Source of the DNA: Mycolicibacterium brumae
Lineage (GTDB): Bacteria; Actinomycetota; Actinomycetes; Mycobacteriales; Mycobacteriaceae
Direction of reading: 5' to 3'
DNA length: 64,000 nt
Assembly: GCF_025215495.1 (NCBI RefSeq)
Contig: NZ_CP104302.1
Span: 434,001-498,000 of the forward strand
The notes under the pieces are model-generated. The model ran no database searches. It saw only the letters and a program-made list of their open reading frames with translations, and was not told the DNA's origin. The position numbers and the translations under genes are program-made. Each line of letters opens with the position of its first letter. Position 1 is the first letter of the stretch. Below, piece after piece: positions 9,556 to 18,483 of this stretch.

Positions 9556-11118
9556 GTGACAGAGCAGCCGATACACCTCGCCGACGCACACGTCGAGCCC
9601 GACGAACAGTCACCCCGCGAGGAATGCGGAGTCTTCGGTGTGTGGGCGCCCGGCGAGGATGTGGCGAAGCTCACCTATTACGGACTTTATGCGCTGCAAC
9701 ACCGCGGCCAGGAAGCCGCGGGGATCGCCGTCGCCGACGGATCACAGGTCATCGTGTTCAAGGATCTGGGCCTGGTGAGCCAGGTGTTCGACGAGGCGAC
9801 CCTGGCCGGCATGGTCGGGCACGTCGCCGTCGGGCACTGCCGTTATTCCACCACCGGCTCCACCACCTGGGAGAACGCCCAACCGGTGTTCCGGCACACC
9901 GCCGCGGGCACCGGGGTGGCACTCGGCCACAACGGCAACCTGGTCAACACCGCCGAACTGGCCACCCAGGCGCGCGAGCTCGGCGTGATGAACAACGGCG
10001 GCATGTCGGCGACCACCGACTCCGACATCCTGGGCGCGCTGCTGGCCCACGGCGCGGCCGACACCAGCCTGGAACAGGCCGCCTGCGAGCTGCTGCCGAC
10101 CGTCCGGGGCGCGTTCTGCCTGACCTTCATGGACGAGAACACCCTCTACGCCGCCCGCGACCCGCACGGTGTGCGACCGCTGTCGCTGGGCCGGCTGGAT
10201 CGCGGCTGGGTGGTGGCCTCGGAGACCGCGGCCCTGGACATCGTCGGCGCCTCCTTCGTCCGGGACATCGAGCCCGGCGAACTGCTGGCCATCGACGCCG
10301 ACGGGGTGCGCTCCACCCGCTTCGCCAACCCCACCCCGAAGACCTGCGTCTTCGAATACGTCTACCTGGCCCGCCCGGACAGCACCCTGGCCGGCCGGTC
10401 GGTGCACTCCACCCGCGTCGACATCGGCCGACGGCTGGCCAAGGAGATGCCGGTGGACGCCGACCTGGTGATTGGCGTCCCGGAATCGGGCACCCCGGCC
10501 GCGGTCGGCTACGCCCAGGAGTCCGGCATCCCGTTCGGGCAGGGCCTGATGAAGAACGCCTACGTCGGGCGGACGTTCATCCAGCCGTCGCAGACCATCC
10601 GCCAACTCGGCATCCGACTCAAGCTCAACCCGTTGCGCGAAGTGATCCGCGGCAAGCGCCTCGTGGTCGTCGATGACTCGATCGTGCGCGGCAACACCCA
10701 GCGCGCCCTGATCCGGATGCTTCGTGAAGCCGGCGCCCTGGAGGTGCACGTCCGGATCGCCTCCCCGCCGGTGAAGTGGCCGTGCTTCTACGGCATCGAC
10801 TTCGCCTCGCCGGCCGAGCTGATCGCCAACGCCGCCCACGACGGGCCGCAGTCGGAGATGCTGGAGGCCGTTCGGCACGCTATCGGCGCGGACACCCTGG
10901 GCTACATCTCCACCGAGGCGATGATCTCGGCTACCGAGCAGCCGGCGTCGCGGCTGTGCTGCGCCTGCTTCGACGGCGTGTACCCGATCGAGCTGCCCAG
11001 TGAGACCGCGCTGGGCAAGAACGTCATCGAGCAGATGCTGGCGAATGCGGCCCGGGAAAACCCGGCCACCCCGGTGCAGGCGTCCAACGACAACGCCTCG
11101 GCGCTGCGCCGGCCGTAA
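9556..11118 (+). CDS. purF: Amidophosphoribosyltransferase PurF
   Basis: A 520-residue enzyme for the first committed step of purine synthesis (PRPP + Gln to phosphoribosylamine). A propeptide precedes the N-terminal nucleophile Cys24 in REECGVFGVW. The glutaminase domain carries HCRYSTTGST and HNGNLVN, and the PRTase domain has the PRPP loop VVVDDSIVRGNT. The C-terminal Cys-rich RLCCACFDG fits the Fe-S type of PurF. The start is GTG 9556, with GGGAGCAG upstream; a 5' leader of about 40 nt follows the TAGACT -10. Confidence 0.97.
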   Translation: MTEQPIHLADAHVEPDEQSPREECGVFGVWAPGEDVAKLTYYGLYALQHRGQEAAGIAVADGSQVIVFKDLGLVSQVFDEATLAGMVGHVAVGHCRYSTTGSTTWENAQPVFRHTAAGTGVALGHNGNLVNTAELATQARELGVMNNGGMSATTDSDILGALLAHGAADTSLEQAACELLPTVRGAFCLTFMDENTLYAARDPHGVRPLSLGRLDRGWVVASETAALDIVGASFVRDIEPGELLAIDADGVRSTRFANPTPKTCVFEYVYLARPDSTLAGRSVHSTRVDIGRRLAKEMPVDADLVIGVPESGTPAAVGYAQESGIPFGQGLMKNAYVGRTFIQPSQTIRQLGIRLKLNPLREVIRGKRLVVVDDSIVRGNTQRALIRMLREAGALEVHVRIASPPVKWPCFYGIDFASPAELIANAAHDGPQSEMLEAVRHAIGADTLGYISTEAMISATEQPASRLCCACFDGVYPIELPSETALGKNVIEQMLANAARENPATPVQASNDNASALRRP

Positions 11119-11162
11119 CGCGGGGGCGCCGTCACCCAACTCGCCCGGTAGATTGATGGGCG

Positions 11163-12236
11163 ATGACCAAGCACGCTTCTGAACCCGGGATCTCCTACGC
11201 CTCCGCCGGCGTCGACATCGAAGCCGGTGACCGCGCCGTCGAACTCTTCAAGCCGCTCGCCAAGCGCGCGACGCGGCCCGAGGTGCGCGGCGGGCTGGGC
11301 GGATTCGCCGGCCTGTTCGCCCTGCGCAACGACTACCGCGAGCCGCTGCTGGCGTCATCGACCGACGGGGTGGGCACCAAACTGGCCGTCGCGCAGGCGA
11401 TGGACAAGCACGACACGGTCGGCATCGACCTGGTCGCCATGGTCGTCGACGACCTCGTCGTCTGCGGCGCCGAACCGCTGTTCCTGCAGGACTACATCGC
11501 CATCGGCCGGGTCGTCCCGGAGCGGGTGCAGGCCATCGTCGCCGGCATCGCCGAGGGCTGCGTGCAGTCCGGCTGCGCGCTGCTGGGCGGGGAGACCGCC
11601 GAACACCCCGGCCTGATGGCCGCCGAACACTACGACCTGTCCGCCACCGGCGTGGGCGTGGTGGAGGCCGACGAGGTGCTCGGGCCCGAGCGGGTCCGCC
11701 CCGGCGACGTGGTGATCGGCATGGCGGCCTCCGGGCTGCACTCCAACGGCTACTCGCTGGCCCGCAAGGTGCTGCTGGAGATCGAGCGGCTCAAGCTCGA
11801 GGGGCACGTGGAGGAATTCGGCCGCACCCTCGGCGAGGAACTGCTGGAGCCGACCCGCATCTACGCCAAGGACTGCCTGGCGCTGGCCGCCGAGACCCAG
11901 GTCCGGACGTTCTGCCACGTCACCGGCGGTGGGCTGGCCGGGAACCTGGAACGCGTCATCCCCGACGGGTTGACCGCCGAACTGGACCGCGGCGCGTGGA
12001 GCCCCGGGCCGGTGTTCGGCATGATCGCCCAGCGCGGCCGCATCGAGCGCGCCGAGATGGAGAAGACCTTCAACATGGGCGTCGGCATGGTGGCCGTCGT
12101 CGCGCCGGAGGACACCGACCGCGCGTTGGCCATTCTGACCGCCCGCCATGTGGACTGTTGGGTGCTGGGCACCGTCAACAAGGGTGGCAAGGGCTCAGTG
12201 CGAGCCCACCTGAGAGGGGAACACCCCCGGTTCTGA
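11163..12236 (+). CDS. purM: Phosphoribosylformylglycinamidine cyclo-ligase PurM
   Basis: A 357-residue AIR synthase that closes the imidazole ring of FGAM using ATP. The N-terminus carries SYASAGVDIEAGDRAV, followed by STDGVGTKLAVA and the DLVAMVVDDLVVCGAEP stretch, and GMAASGLHSNGYSLAR further on, all family signatures. TAGATT eight bases before the ATG may give a near-leaderless transcript separate from purF, 44 bp upstream. Confidence 0.97.
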   Translation: MTKHASEPGISYASAGVDIEAGDRAVELFKPLAKRATRPEVRGGLGGFAGLFALRNDYREPLLASSTDGVGTKLAVAQAMDKHDTVGIDLVAMVVDDLVVCGAEPLFLQDYIAIGRVVPERVQAIVAGIAEGCVQSGCALLGGETAEHPGLMAAEHYDLSATGVGVVEADEVLGPERVRPGDVVIGMAASGLHSNGYSLARKVLLEIERLKLEGHVEEFGRTLGEELLEPTRIYAKDCLALAAETQVRTFCHVTGGGLAGNLERVIPDGLTAELDRGAWSPGPVFGMIAQRGRIERAEMEKTFNMGVGMVAVVAPEDTDRALAILTARHVDCWVLGTVNKGGKGSVRAHLRGEHPRF

Positions 12237-12257
12237 CCCCGGGGGTCAGGCCGGTGC

Positions 12258-12422
12258 TCAGCGGCGCCAGTCGTCCTCGTCGACCCAGCGATCGTCGGAC
12301 CGGGCGTCATCGCCCGAACCGGCCAACTCCTGACGGAGTCGCTCGAAGTCGGTTTGCGGGGAGCTGTACTTAAGCTCACGAGCAACCTTGGTCTGCTTTG
12401 CCTTCGCCCGGCCGCGGCCCAT
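12258..12422 (-). CDS. DUF3073 small basic/acidic protein (Rv0810c type)
   Basis: A 54-residue protein, MGRGRAKAKQTKVARELKYS at the start and an acidic DDRWVDEDDWRR end, the standard DUF3073 pattern of actinobacteria. No function is established. The GAGGGGG ribosome site is part of a short GGGGG/CCCCC palindrome directly before the ATG, which could mask the site. A TAGAGT -10 (12508-12503) gives an unusually long 5' leader of about 75-80 nt for such a small gene. Confidence 0.88.
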   Translation of the reverse strand: MGRGRAKAKQTKVARELKYSSPQTDFERLRQELAGSGDDARSDDRWVDEDDWRR

Positions 12423-12542
12423 GGGGGGACCCCCTCGCGCAATAACGGAGCGGCCCGAGGTGCGAGCGGCTCCGATCTGAATGTGTGTATTGTCCTGCCG
12501 ACACTCTACCGTGCCGCGGAATCTGCCGTCGCAGCGCGGGCG

Positions 12543-13622
12543 TTACCGGCGGTTCGCGCGCAGCCGGTCCACCGCCGCGCGGCCCGCGCCGGGGGTGTCC
12601 TCGGGCGGCATCGAATCGGCGTCGATCCGGGCCGTCACACCATCGCCGGCCAGCAATTCGGTGTCGGCCGGGATGCCGCGCTTGATCAACGCGAGCGCCA
12701 CCGGGCCGTCGTCGACGTGCTCGACGACAGTGCCGAGCCGCCCCACCGTGCGGCCGCCGGCGGTCACCGGGTCCCCGGTCTGCGGCCGGTCCGCGGAGCC
12801 GTCCAGATGCAGCAGCACCAGCATCCGCGGCGGCCGGCCCAGGTTGTGCACCCGGGCGACGGTCTCCTGACCGCGGTAGCAGCCCTTGTCCAGATGCACC
12901 GCGCCCAGCCCGGGCCCGCCGATCCAGCCGGCCTCGTGCGGGATGGTGCGCTCATCGGTGTCCACGCCCAGCCGCGGCCGCAGCGCCGCCACCCGGTGCG
13001 CCTCGTAGGCCCACAGGCCCGCCGGGCGGACCCCCGCCTGGCGCAGTGCGGCAAGCCGGGCGTCGACGTCGGCGCGGGGGATCAGTAGGTCCAGCTCCGG
13101 CGGATCGCCGGGCATCCGGCGGGCGAACCCACCGCCGGGCAGCGCCACGGCAGTCATCGGCTCGGGCAGGGCGTCGACGCCGACGGCGGCCAGCACCGCC
13201 GGGCCGGTCAACTTCGGCCCGATCAGGCTCAGCACCGCCAGGTCGGATTTCTCGGGCAATGCGTCGGCCCAGAACACCATCCGCTGCAGGTAGGTCAGCA
13301 GCGGCTCGGCGCGCCACGGCTCGGTGTCCAGGTAGCTGACGCCGTCGAGCTCGGTCTGCACCCAGTGATCCTCGACGCGGCCCTGACCGTCCAGGCTCAG
13401 GTTCTCGGTGCTGAGGCCGTCGGGCAGCTCGGTGATGTGCTGGGTGGTCAGCGAATGCAGCCAACTGCGGCGATCCGCGCCGGAGATGCTGATCACCCCG
13501 CGATGCGATCGGTCCACCACCACCGCGGCGACCTCGGCGGCGCGCTGCTCGCCCAGCGGATCGCCGTAGTGCCAGACCGCGCCCGCGTCGGGGCCGGATT
13601 CGGGAGCGGGAACCGCTGACAT
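12543..13622 (-). CDS. ygfZ: YgfZ/GcvT folate-binding family protein
   Basis: About 359 residues from ATG 13622; alternative starts lie at 13634 and 13643. The family fingerprint KGCYRGQE (K-G-C-Y-x-G-Q-E) is present at about residues 245-252 of the longer reading, followed by TVARVHNLGRPPR. YgfZ proteins bind tetrahydrofolate and support Fe-S cluster assembly. It is divergent from pabC with only 11-32 bp between starts, so the promoters must overlap. Confidence 0.92.
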   Translation of the reverse strand: MSAVPAPESGPDAGAVWHYGDPLGEQRAAEVAAVVVDRSHRGVISISGADRRSWLHSLTTQHITELPDGLSTENLSLDGQGRVEDHWVQTELDGVSYLDTEPWRAEPLLTYLQRMVFWADALPEKSDLAVLSLIGPKLTGPAVLAAVGVDALPEPMTAVALPGGGFARRMPGDPPELDLLIPRADVDARLAALRQAGVRPAGLWAYEAHRVAALRPRLGVDTDERTIPHEAGWIGGPGLGAVHLDKGCYRGQETVARVHNLGRPPRMLVLLHLDGSADRPQTGDPVTAGGRTVGRLGTVVEHVDDGPVALALIKRGIPADTELLAGDGVTARIDADSMPPEDTPGAGRAAVDRLRANRR

Positions 13623-13654
13623 GCCTTCCACCATAGGCGGCATACTCTGTTGCG

Positions 13655-14509
13655 ATGGTGGTGGTCACCCTCGATGGTGTGGTGCGCGATCCCGACGCGC
13701 CGTTGCTGTGCGCCGACGACCTGGCCGCGGTCCGCGGCGACGGGGTCTTCGAGACGCTGCTGGTGCGCGGCGGGCGGGCGTGCAAGGTGGAGGCGCACCT
13801 GAACCGGCTGGCCGCCTCGGCGGCCATGTTGGAACTGCCGGCCCCCGACCGCGACGCCTGGCGCGCCGCGATCGACGTCGCCGCCCGGGAGTGGGGCGCG
13901 ACGCGCGAGGGCGCGCTGCGGCTGGTGTGCTCGCGGGGCCGGGAGAGCGGGTCGGCGCCCACCAGCTACGTGACGGTGTCCGCGCTGGCCGAACGGGTCG
14001 CCGCCGCCCGCGCCGACGGTGTCGCGGCGGTGCTGCTGGACCGGGGGCTGCCCGCCGCGGGCTGCGATAAGACGCCGTGGCTGCTGGCCGGCGCCAAGAC
14101 GCTGTCCTACGCGGTGAACATGGCCGCACTGCGGCACGCCGCGGCCCAGGGCGCCGACGATGTGGTGTTCGTCAGCTCCGATGGGCTGGTGCTGGAGGGC
14201 CCGCGCTCGACGGTGGTCATCGCGGTGGCCGGCGACGGCGGCCGACCGTGCCTGCTGACCCCGCCGCCGTGGTACCCGATCCTGCGCGGCACCACCCAGC
14301 AATCGCTGTTCGAGGTGGCCCGCGACGAGGGCTACGACTGCGACTACCGGGCGTTGAAGCCCGCGGATCTGTTTGCCGCACAAGGAGTTTGGCTCGTCTC
14401 CAGCATCACGCTCGGGGCCCGGGTGCACACCCTGGACGGGGTGCGGTTGCCGGCGGCGCCGATGGCGACCGAAATGCGCAGACTAATTGATGTTGCGATC
14501 GCGCGGTAG
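13655..14509 (+). CDS. pabC: Aminotransferase class IV, 4-amino-4-deoxychorismate lyase type
   Basis: A 284-residue PLP fold type IV enzyme. RGDGVFETLLV near the N-terminus, the Schiff-base lysine in GAKTLSYAVNMAAL, and PPPWYPILRGTTQQ near the C-terminus match PabC/BCAT-like proteins; Rv0812 occupies this position. PabC releases pyruvate to form 4-aminobenzoate for folate. TACTCT six bases before the ATG suggests a leaderless start. Branched-chain or D-amino acid transaminase activity cannot be excluded. Confidence 0.88.
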   Translation: MVVVTLDGVVRDPDAPLLCADDLAAVRGDGVFETLLVRGGRACKVEAHLNRLAASAAMLELPAPDRDAWRAAIDVAAREWGATREGALRLVCSRGRESGSAPTSYVTVSALAERVAAARADGVAAVLLDRGLPAAGCDKTPWLLAGAKTLSYAVNMAALRHAAAQGADDVVFVSSDGLVLEGPRSTVVIAVAGDGGRPCLLTPPPWYPILRGTTQQSLFEVARDEGYDCDYRALKPADLFAAQGVWLVSSITLGARVHTLDGVRLPAAPMATEMRRLIDVAIAR

Positions 14510-14519
14510 ACTGGCGTCC

Positions 14520-14564
14520 ATGATCATCCTCGACTCCGCCCAGTTCCGCGCGTTGACGTCGTAG
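14520..14564 (+). CDS. Leader peptide ORF upstream of the ABC-F gene (14 residues)
   Basis: ATG 14520 opens MIILDSAQFRALTS and stops at 14562-14564. TAGACT (overlapping the pabC stop) ends seven bases before the ATG, the layout of a leaderless mycobacterial transcript. A GGTCAG/CTGACC hairpin follows before the ABC-F start. Ribosome-protection ABC-F and Erm genes in actinobacteria are often controlled by such leaders (WhiB7 regulon type). The assignment rests on layout only. Confidence 0.55.
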   Translation: MIILDSAQFRALTS

Positions 14565-14580
14565 CTCTCCTGACTCCGGC

Positions 14581-14600
14581 GGTCAGCGCCTCCACTGACC
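14581..14600 (+). promoter_or_regulatory. Candidate attenuator hairpin before ABC-F
   Basis: GGTCAG (14581-14586) and CTGACC (14595-14600) form a perfect 6-bp stem with an 8-nt loop, 17 nt after the leader ORF and 16 nt before the ABC-F ATG. It could respond to ribosome stalling in the leader. Confidence 0.4.
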
Positions 14601-14616
14601 ACTTCCTGAAGTCCCC

Positions 14617-16014
14617 ATGCAACATCCTGCTGTCACTCTCACCGCGCTGACCTTCCGCTGGCCCGACGGCGACACCGTTTGCGCCGACCTGGACGCCGCG
14701 TTCGGGCACGGCCGCACCGGGCTGGTCGGCGACAACGGCGCCGGCAAAACCACCCTGCTACGGCTGATCGCCGGCGACCTGACCCCCACCGGCGGCGCCG
14801 TCACCGCCACCGGGCACTACGAGACACTCGGCGAGGACTGGGACGTCGAGGCCCGAGCCCGGGCGGCGCTGGACGGGGTCGGGCTCACCGGCATCGGGCT
14901 GGACCGCACGGTGGCCACGCTGTCCGGCGGCGAGACGGTGCTGACCGCGCTGGTCGGGCTGCGCCTGGCCGGCGACGCCGTGGTGCTGCTCGACGAACCC
15001 ACCAACAACCTCGACGCCGAATCGCGGCGGCTGCTCTACGACGCCATCGCCGGCTGGCGGGGCGTGCTGATCGTCGTCAGCCACGACACGACGCTGCTGG
15101 AGCTGATGGACGACACCGCCGAACTTCGGGCCGGGACGCTGCGCATGTTCGGCGGGCCGTACAGCGTCTACCGGGAGCAACTGGCCGCCGAGCAGGCCGC
15201 CGCCGAGCAGGCGGTGCGCACCGCCGAGCAGTCGCTGCGCGTGGAGAAACACCAGCGGGTCGAGGCCGAGACGAAACTGGCGCGCCGAATGCGTAAGGGC
15301 CGCACCGACTTCGAGAACAAACGCGCGCCGAAGATCATCATGAATCAGCGTAAGACCGAGGCGCAGGTGTCGGCGGGCAGGCTTCGCACCGAGTTCGACG
15401 GGAAGATCGCCGACGCGCGGGAGCACCTGGCGCGGCAGACCGAACGGGTGCGCCGCGACGACCGGATCCGCATCGACCTGCCCGACCCGGAGGTCCCGGC
15501 GCGACGTCGTCTCGCCGAACTCACCGACCCGCGCGGCGGCCGGCACATCGTCGCCGGACCGGAACGGATCGCGCTGACCGGGCGCAACGGCATCGGCAAG
15601 ACCCGGCTGGCCAACACCCTGACGGCGCACACCGACCGGATCGGGCGGCTCGAGCAACGCCTGGAACTCGACGACGAGCTGACCGTGCTGGAGACCGTCG
15701 GCGACCGGCGCGCCGAACTGGCCCGGTTCCTGTTCCGCGGCGACGCGGTGGGCCGTCGGGTCGGGGAACTCTCCGGCGGCGAGCGCTTCCGGGTCGCGCT
15801 GGCCCGGCTGCTGCTGGCCGACCCGCCGCCCCAGCTGCTGATCCTGGACGAGCCGACCAACAACCTCGACCTCGGCAGCGTGGACGCGCTGGTCGGCGCG
15901 CTGGAGTGCTACCGCGGCGCGCTGTTGGTGATCAGCCACGACGCGGATTTCCTGTCTCGGCTGGGTATCGACACCTGGCTGCTGCTGGACGAGGGCGGGT
16001 TGCGGCGTGGATGA
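14617..16014 (+). CDS. ABC-F family ATP-binding protein
   Basis: A 465-residue soluble protein with two ATPase domains and no membrane part. NBD1 has GDNGAGKTT, LSGGE and VVLLDEPTNNLD; NBD2 has GRNGIGKTR, LSGGE and LLILDEPTNNLD. A charged helical linker of about 90 residues (roughly 185-275) is the ribosome P-site tether of the family. ABC-F proteins bind the ribosomal E site; some confer antibiotic resistance, others rescue stalled ribosomes. The short length and leader ORF favour the resistance-type branch, but this is inference. Confidence 0.9.
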   Translation: MQHPAVTLTALTFRWPDGDTVCADLDAAFGHGRTGLVGDNGAGKTTLLRLIAGDLTPTGGAVTATGHYETLGEDWDVEARARAALDGVGLTGIGLDRTVATLSGGETVLTALVGLRLAGDAVVLLDEPTNNLDAESRRLLYDAIAGWRGVLIVVSHDTTLLELMDDTAELRAGTLRMFGGPYSVYREQLAAEQAAAEQAVRTAEQSLRVEKHQRVEAETKLARRMRKGRTDFENKRAPKIIMNQRKTEAQVSAGRLRTEFDGKIADAREHLARQTERVRRDDRIRIDLPDPEVPARRRLAELTDPRGGRHIVAGPERIALTGRNGIGKTRLANTLTAHTDRIGRLEQRLELDDELTVLETVGDRRAELARFLFRGDAVGRRVGELSGGERFRVALARLLLADPPPQLLILDEPTNNLDLGSVDALVGALECYRGALLVISHDADFLSRLGIDTWLLLDEGGLRRG

Positions 16015-16021
16015 TGCCCCA

Positions 16022-16843
16022 ATGCGATCCGGGGGCGCACTGGCTTTGGCGGCAGGGCTGGCGTTGCTCTGCGCGTGCGCCCCCGGCGGCGACGGCCCGA
16101 CCGAAGAGCACTGCCAGGCCAGCTCGTTGCCGACGCTGGACCCGGGCACGCTGACCCTGGCCACCGAGGCGCCGGCCTTCCCACCCTGGTTCCTCGACGA
16201 CAGCCCGGAGAGCGGAGAAGGGTTCGAGTCCGCGCTGGGCTACGCCGTCGCCGACCGGTTGGGCTACGAGCGCGAGCAGGTGCGCTGGGTCCGGGTGCCG
16301 TTCAACACCGCGATGGCGCCGGGCGCCAAGGCGTTCGACGCGGCGATCGACCAGTTCTCCATCACCGAGCAGCGCAGGCAGATCGCCGACTTCTCCTCGC
16401 CGTACTACGACATCGTCCAAGCGGTGGTGACCGTGGCCGGGACCGACGCCGACGCGGTGACCTCGCGCAGCGGGCTGGCGGCGCTGCGGCTCGGCGCGGT
16501 CGCCAACACCACCGGCGCCGGGACCGCCCGAGCGCTGTCGGCCGCGCCGATCACGGTGTACGAGAACACCGTGGAGTCGATGGAAGGCCTGCGCGCGGGG
16601 CAGGTCGACGCGCTGGTGGCGGACCTGCCGACCGCGCGGACGTTGGCCGGAGAGATTCCCGGCGGGATCATCCTGGGCCGGTTGCCCAGCGGCACACCCG
16701 AGCAACTCGGGATTCTGCTGGACCTCGGCAGCCCGCTGACCCGGTGCGTGAGCGAGGCCGTGGACGGCATCCGCGACGACGGCACGCTGGCCGAACTGCA
16801 GCGCCGCTGGATGCCGGAGATCCCGGCCCGGGAGTTGGAGTAG
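16022..16843 (+). CDS. Family 3 solute-binding lipoprotein (amino-acid type)
   Basis: About 273 residues from ATG 16022 (a GTG at 16007 inside the ABC-F end is possible). A signal sequence ends in the lipobox LLCAC. The mature part shows the periplasmic binding pattern TLATEAPAFPPWFLDD, VPFNTAMAPGAKAFDAAIDQ and ADFSSPYYDIVQAVV, as in GltI/FliY proteins. The partner permease and ATPase are not adjacent; the ABC-F neighbour is not a transporter. Ligand unknown. Confidence 0.85.
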   Translation: MRSGGALALAAGLALLCACAPGGDGPTEEHCQASSLPTLDPGTLTLATEAPAFPPWFLDDSPESGEGFESALGYAVADRLGYEREQVRWVRVPFNTAMAPGAKAFDAAIDQFSITEQRRQIADFSSPYYDIVQAVVTVAGTDADAVTSRSGLAALRLGAVANTTGAGTARALSAAPITVYENTVESMEGLRAGQVDALVADLPTARTLAGEIPGGIILGRLPSGTPEQLGILLDLGSPLTRCVSEAVDGIRDDGTLAELQRRWMPEIPARELE

Positions 16844-16859
16844 CCCTCAGCCGGCCTTG

Positions 16860-17504
16860 TCAGCCGGCGAAACGCTGCAGCCGCGCCGACAGGTGCGGGG
16901 TCAGCTCGCCGTCGGCGTCGATGCGTTCCTCGACATAGGCCAGGTCGCCGTCCTCGACGATCCCGTACAGCCGCTTCGCGCCGCCGACCAGCGGGCCGCT
17001 GCGGCTGCGGGCCATCGCGTCGGTGGCCACCTCCCAGGAGGACTGACTCAGCGGGCGGCCGTAGAACAACTCGATGTAGCCGTCGGAGTGCGCCAGCAGC
17101 AACTCGACCGCCTGTGTTTCCAGCGGGTCGTCGTGGTCGACGACGAAGCGCCAGTACCCGGTCTCGCGCAGATCCTGGTCGGCGAATTCGCCGTCGTCGT
17201 CCAGCCGCCAGGTGCGGGACTCCCAATTCAGGTAGCCGCGGCCGTCGTGGGACACCACGATCTGCTGGCCGAACCGGTAGTCGCCGTCCTGGTCGTGCCC
17301 TTCGCCGACACCGCGCCACACGCCGACCATCGGCAGCAGCGCGAGCAACTCATCGCTGAGCTCGGCGCCGAGCCGGAGATTGGCGGTGTCCGCGGGCAGC
17401 GGCAGATCGTCGAAGACCGGAATGTTGCGACCGGCGGTGATCTTGGCGCGTTCGGCCGCAGCAGCGACCGCGGCGTCGCCGGATCCCGGGATCGGGTGCG
17501 TCAC
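16860..17504 (-). CDS. Nitrobindin-like / FABP-like beta-barrel protein (Rv0813c type)
   Basis: A 214-residue protein whose barrel starts with GVWRGVGEG, the GxWxGxG motif of the nitrobindin (THAP4-like) family. [11 protein letters not shown] near the end supplies a histidine in the position of the heme proximal ligand, as I recall it from family members; heme binding and peroxynitrite isomerisation are therefore possible. The start is GTG 17504, overlapping the stop of a 32-residue membrane peptide by 4 nt. Confidence 0.85.
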   Translation of the reverse strand: MTHPIPGSGDAAVAAAAERAKITAGRNIPVFDDLPLPADTANLRLGAELSDELLALLPMVGVWRGVGEGHDQDGDYRFGQQIVVSHDGRGYLNWESRTWRLDDDGEFADQDLRETGYWRFVVDHDDPLETQAVELLLAHSDGYIELFYGRPLSQSSWEVATDAMARSRSGPLVGGAKRLYGIVEDGDLAYVEERIDADGELTPHLSARLQRFAG

Positions 17505-17599
17505 GACTCGTCGGTGATCAACCGGTACAGCGTGTACAACGCGAACCAGGTGATGACGACGACGGCCGCGACCAGGAGAAACTCGAAGAACAGGACCAC
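17501..17599 (-). CDS. Small single-pass membrane protein (32 residues)
   Basis: GTG 17599 opens [15 protein letters not shown] and continues [17 protein letters not shown], one hydrophobic helix with a charged tail. Its stop overlaps the nitrobindin start (GTGA), a strong sign that it is translated and coupled. It is too short for most gene callers. A membrane tether or assembly partner for the next protein is conceivable. Confidence 0.65.
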   Translation of the reverse strand: MVLFFEFLLVAAVVVITWFALYTLYRLITDES

Positions 17600-17620
17600 G
17601 GCGGTGATTCTACCTCTGCC

Positions 17621-17869
17621 TCAGGCGACCAACACGTCGATCTGGTGCACGCCCTCGGCAGCCGGGGCCACCACCGCGTCACCGTTGCCGACAGTCGACG
17701 CCGCGCGCAGCCGCCAGCTGCCGGGCGCGGCGTAGAACCGGAAGTCACCGGCCGGGGTCGAACGGACCTCGGCGGTGAACTCGTCGGCGGCGTCGAGCAG
17801 CCGCACGGACGCGCCGCCCACCGGGCGTCCGTCGCCGTCGACCACGCGGCCGGAGATCACGCAGCTCAT
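17621..17869 (-). CDS. DUF1416 protein (SseC-type, sulfur operon)
   Basis: An 82-residue beta-rich protein starting MSCVISGRVVDGDG with GGASVRLLDAADEFTAEV, the DUF1416/SseC pattern that accompanies thiosulfate sulfurtransferase in mycobacteria. It overlaps the stop of the upstream DUF4395 gene by 4 nt (ATGA). In M. tuberculosis the partner here is CysA2; in this genome DUF4395 takes that place. Confidence 0.85.
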   Translation of the reverse strand: MSCVISGRVVDGDGRPVGGASVRLLDAADEFTAEVRSTPAGDFRFYAAPGSWRLRAASTVGNGDAVVAPAAEGVHQIDVLVA

Positions 17870-18327
17870 GACCGGACCCCCTGGGCGCGAAGGCGGACGG
17901 CAAGCGGATACAGCAGGCACCCCAGGCACACGTCGAAGGCGGCGTTGAGGAACGCCGCGAACAGCGCGAACCCGGTGGCGACCAGGCCGACGGCGGGCGC
18001 CCCGAGGGCGAAGCCGGCGACGCCGACCACGGCGAAGACCAGGCCGATGAGCTGCGCGAATCGCAGCGGCGCGACCGGTTCGGTCTCGATGGCCGGTCCC
18101 AGTTGCGGTTTGACGACGGTGGCGAAGAACCGGCCGTAGGGCGTCTTGGTCGGGCCGAACGCGGCGCCGATGGCGAACACCACGGCCTGGGCGGCCAGCA
18201 AAACGGCCGCGATCCGCGGGTCCACGCCGGCGACCAGGATGGTGGCGATCAGCACCGCGGTGGTGATCCAGGCGGCGAAGCGCGGTCCGCGCACGTCAAC
18301 CCGGGGGGAATCGATTTGGGTGGTCAC
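17866..18327 (-). CDS. DUF4395 integral membrane protein
   Basis: A 153-residue protein from GTG 18327, preceded by AGGAG at good spacing. It has about four hydrophobic helices and a CLGC (CxxC) motif within FDVCLGCLLYPL near the C-terminus. DUF4395 proteins sit beside rhodanese or thioredoxin genes and are presumed to take part in sulfur handling at the membrane. It is the first gene of the operon controlled by the polycysteine leader upstream. Confidence 0.85.
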   Translation of the reverse strand: MTTQIDSPRVDVRGPRFAAWITTAVLIATILVAGVDPRIAAVLLAAQAVVFAIGAAFGPTKTPYGRFFATVVKPQLGPAIETEPVAPLRFAQLIGLVFAVVGVAGFALGAPAVGLVATGFALFAAFLNAAFDVCLGCLLYPLAVRLRAQGVRS

Positions 18328-18395
18328 GAAAAATCTCCTGAAGGGGTCACTGTCGGTTGGCCGGAGTGAGCCGCGGCGCGACGGGGCGCGGGGAC

Positions 18396-18476
18396 TCAGC
18401 GACAACTACAACGACAGCAACAACCTGCGGTCCGGCAGTAATCCACCGCGCGGCGCTTCGTCAGCAGGTTGGGCAC
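18396..18476 (-). CDS. Leaderless polycysteine leader peptide (26 residues)
   Basis: GTG 18476 reads VPNLLTKRRAVDYCRTAG followed by CCCRCSCR and a stop at 18396-18398. TACCCT (18489-18484) ends seven bases before the GTG, so the transcript starts at the start codon. It lies 68 bp upstream of the DUF4395-DUF1416 operon. Polycysteine leaderless sORFs acting as cysteine-responsive attenuators are described in mycobacteria upstream of this very operon type; the match in place and content is close. Confidence 0.85.
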   Translation of the reverse strand: MPNLLTKRRAVDYCRTAGCCCRCSCR

Positions 18477-18483
18477 GTGTGCC

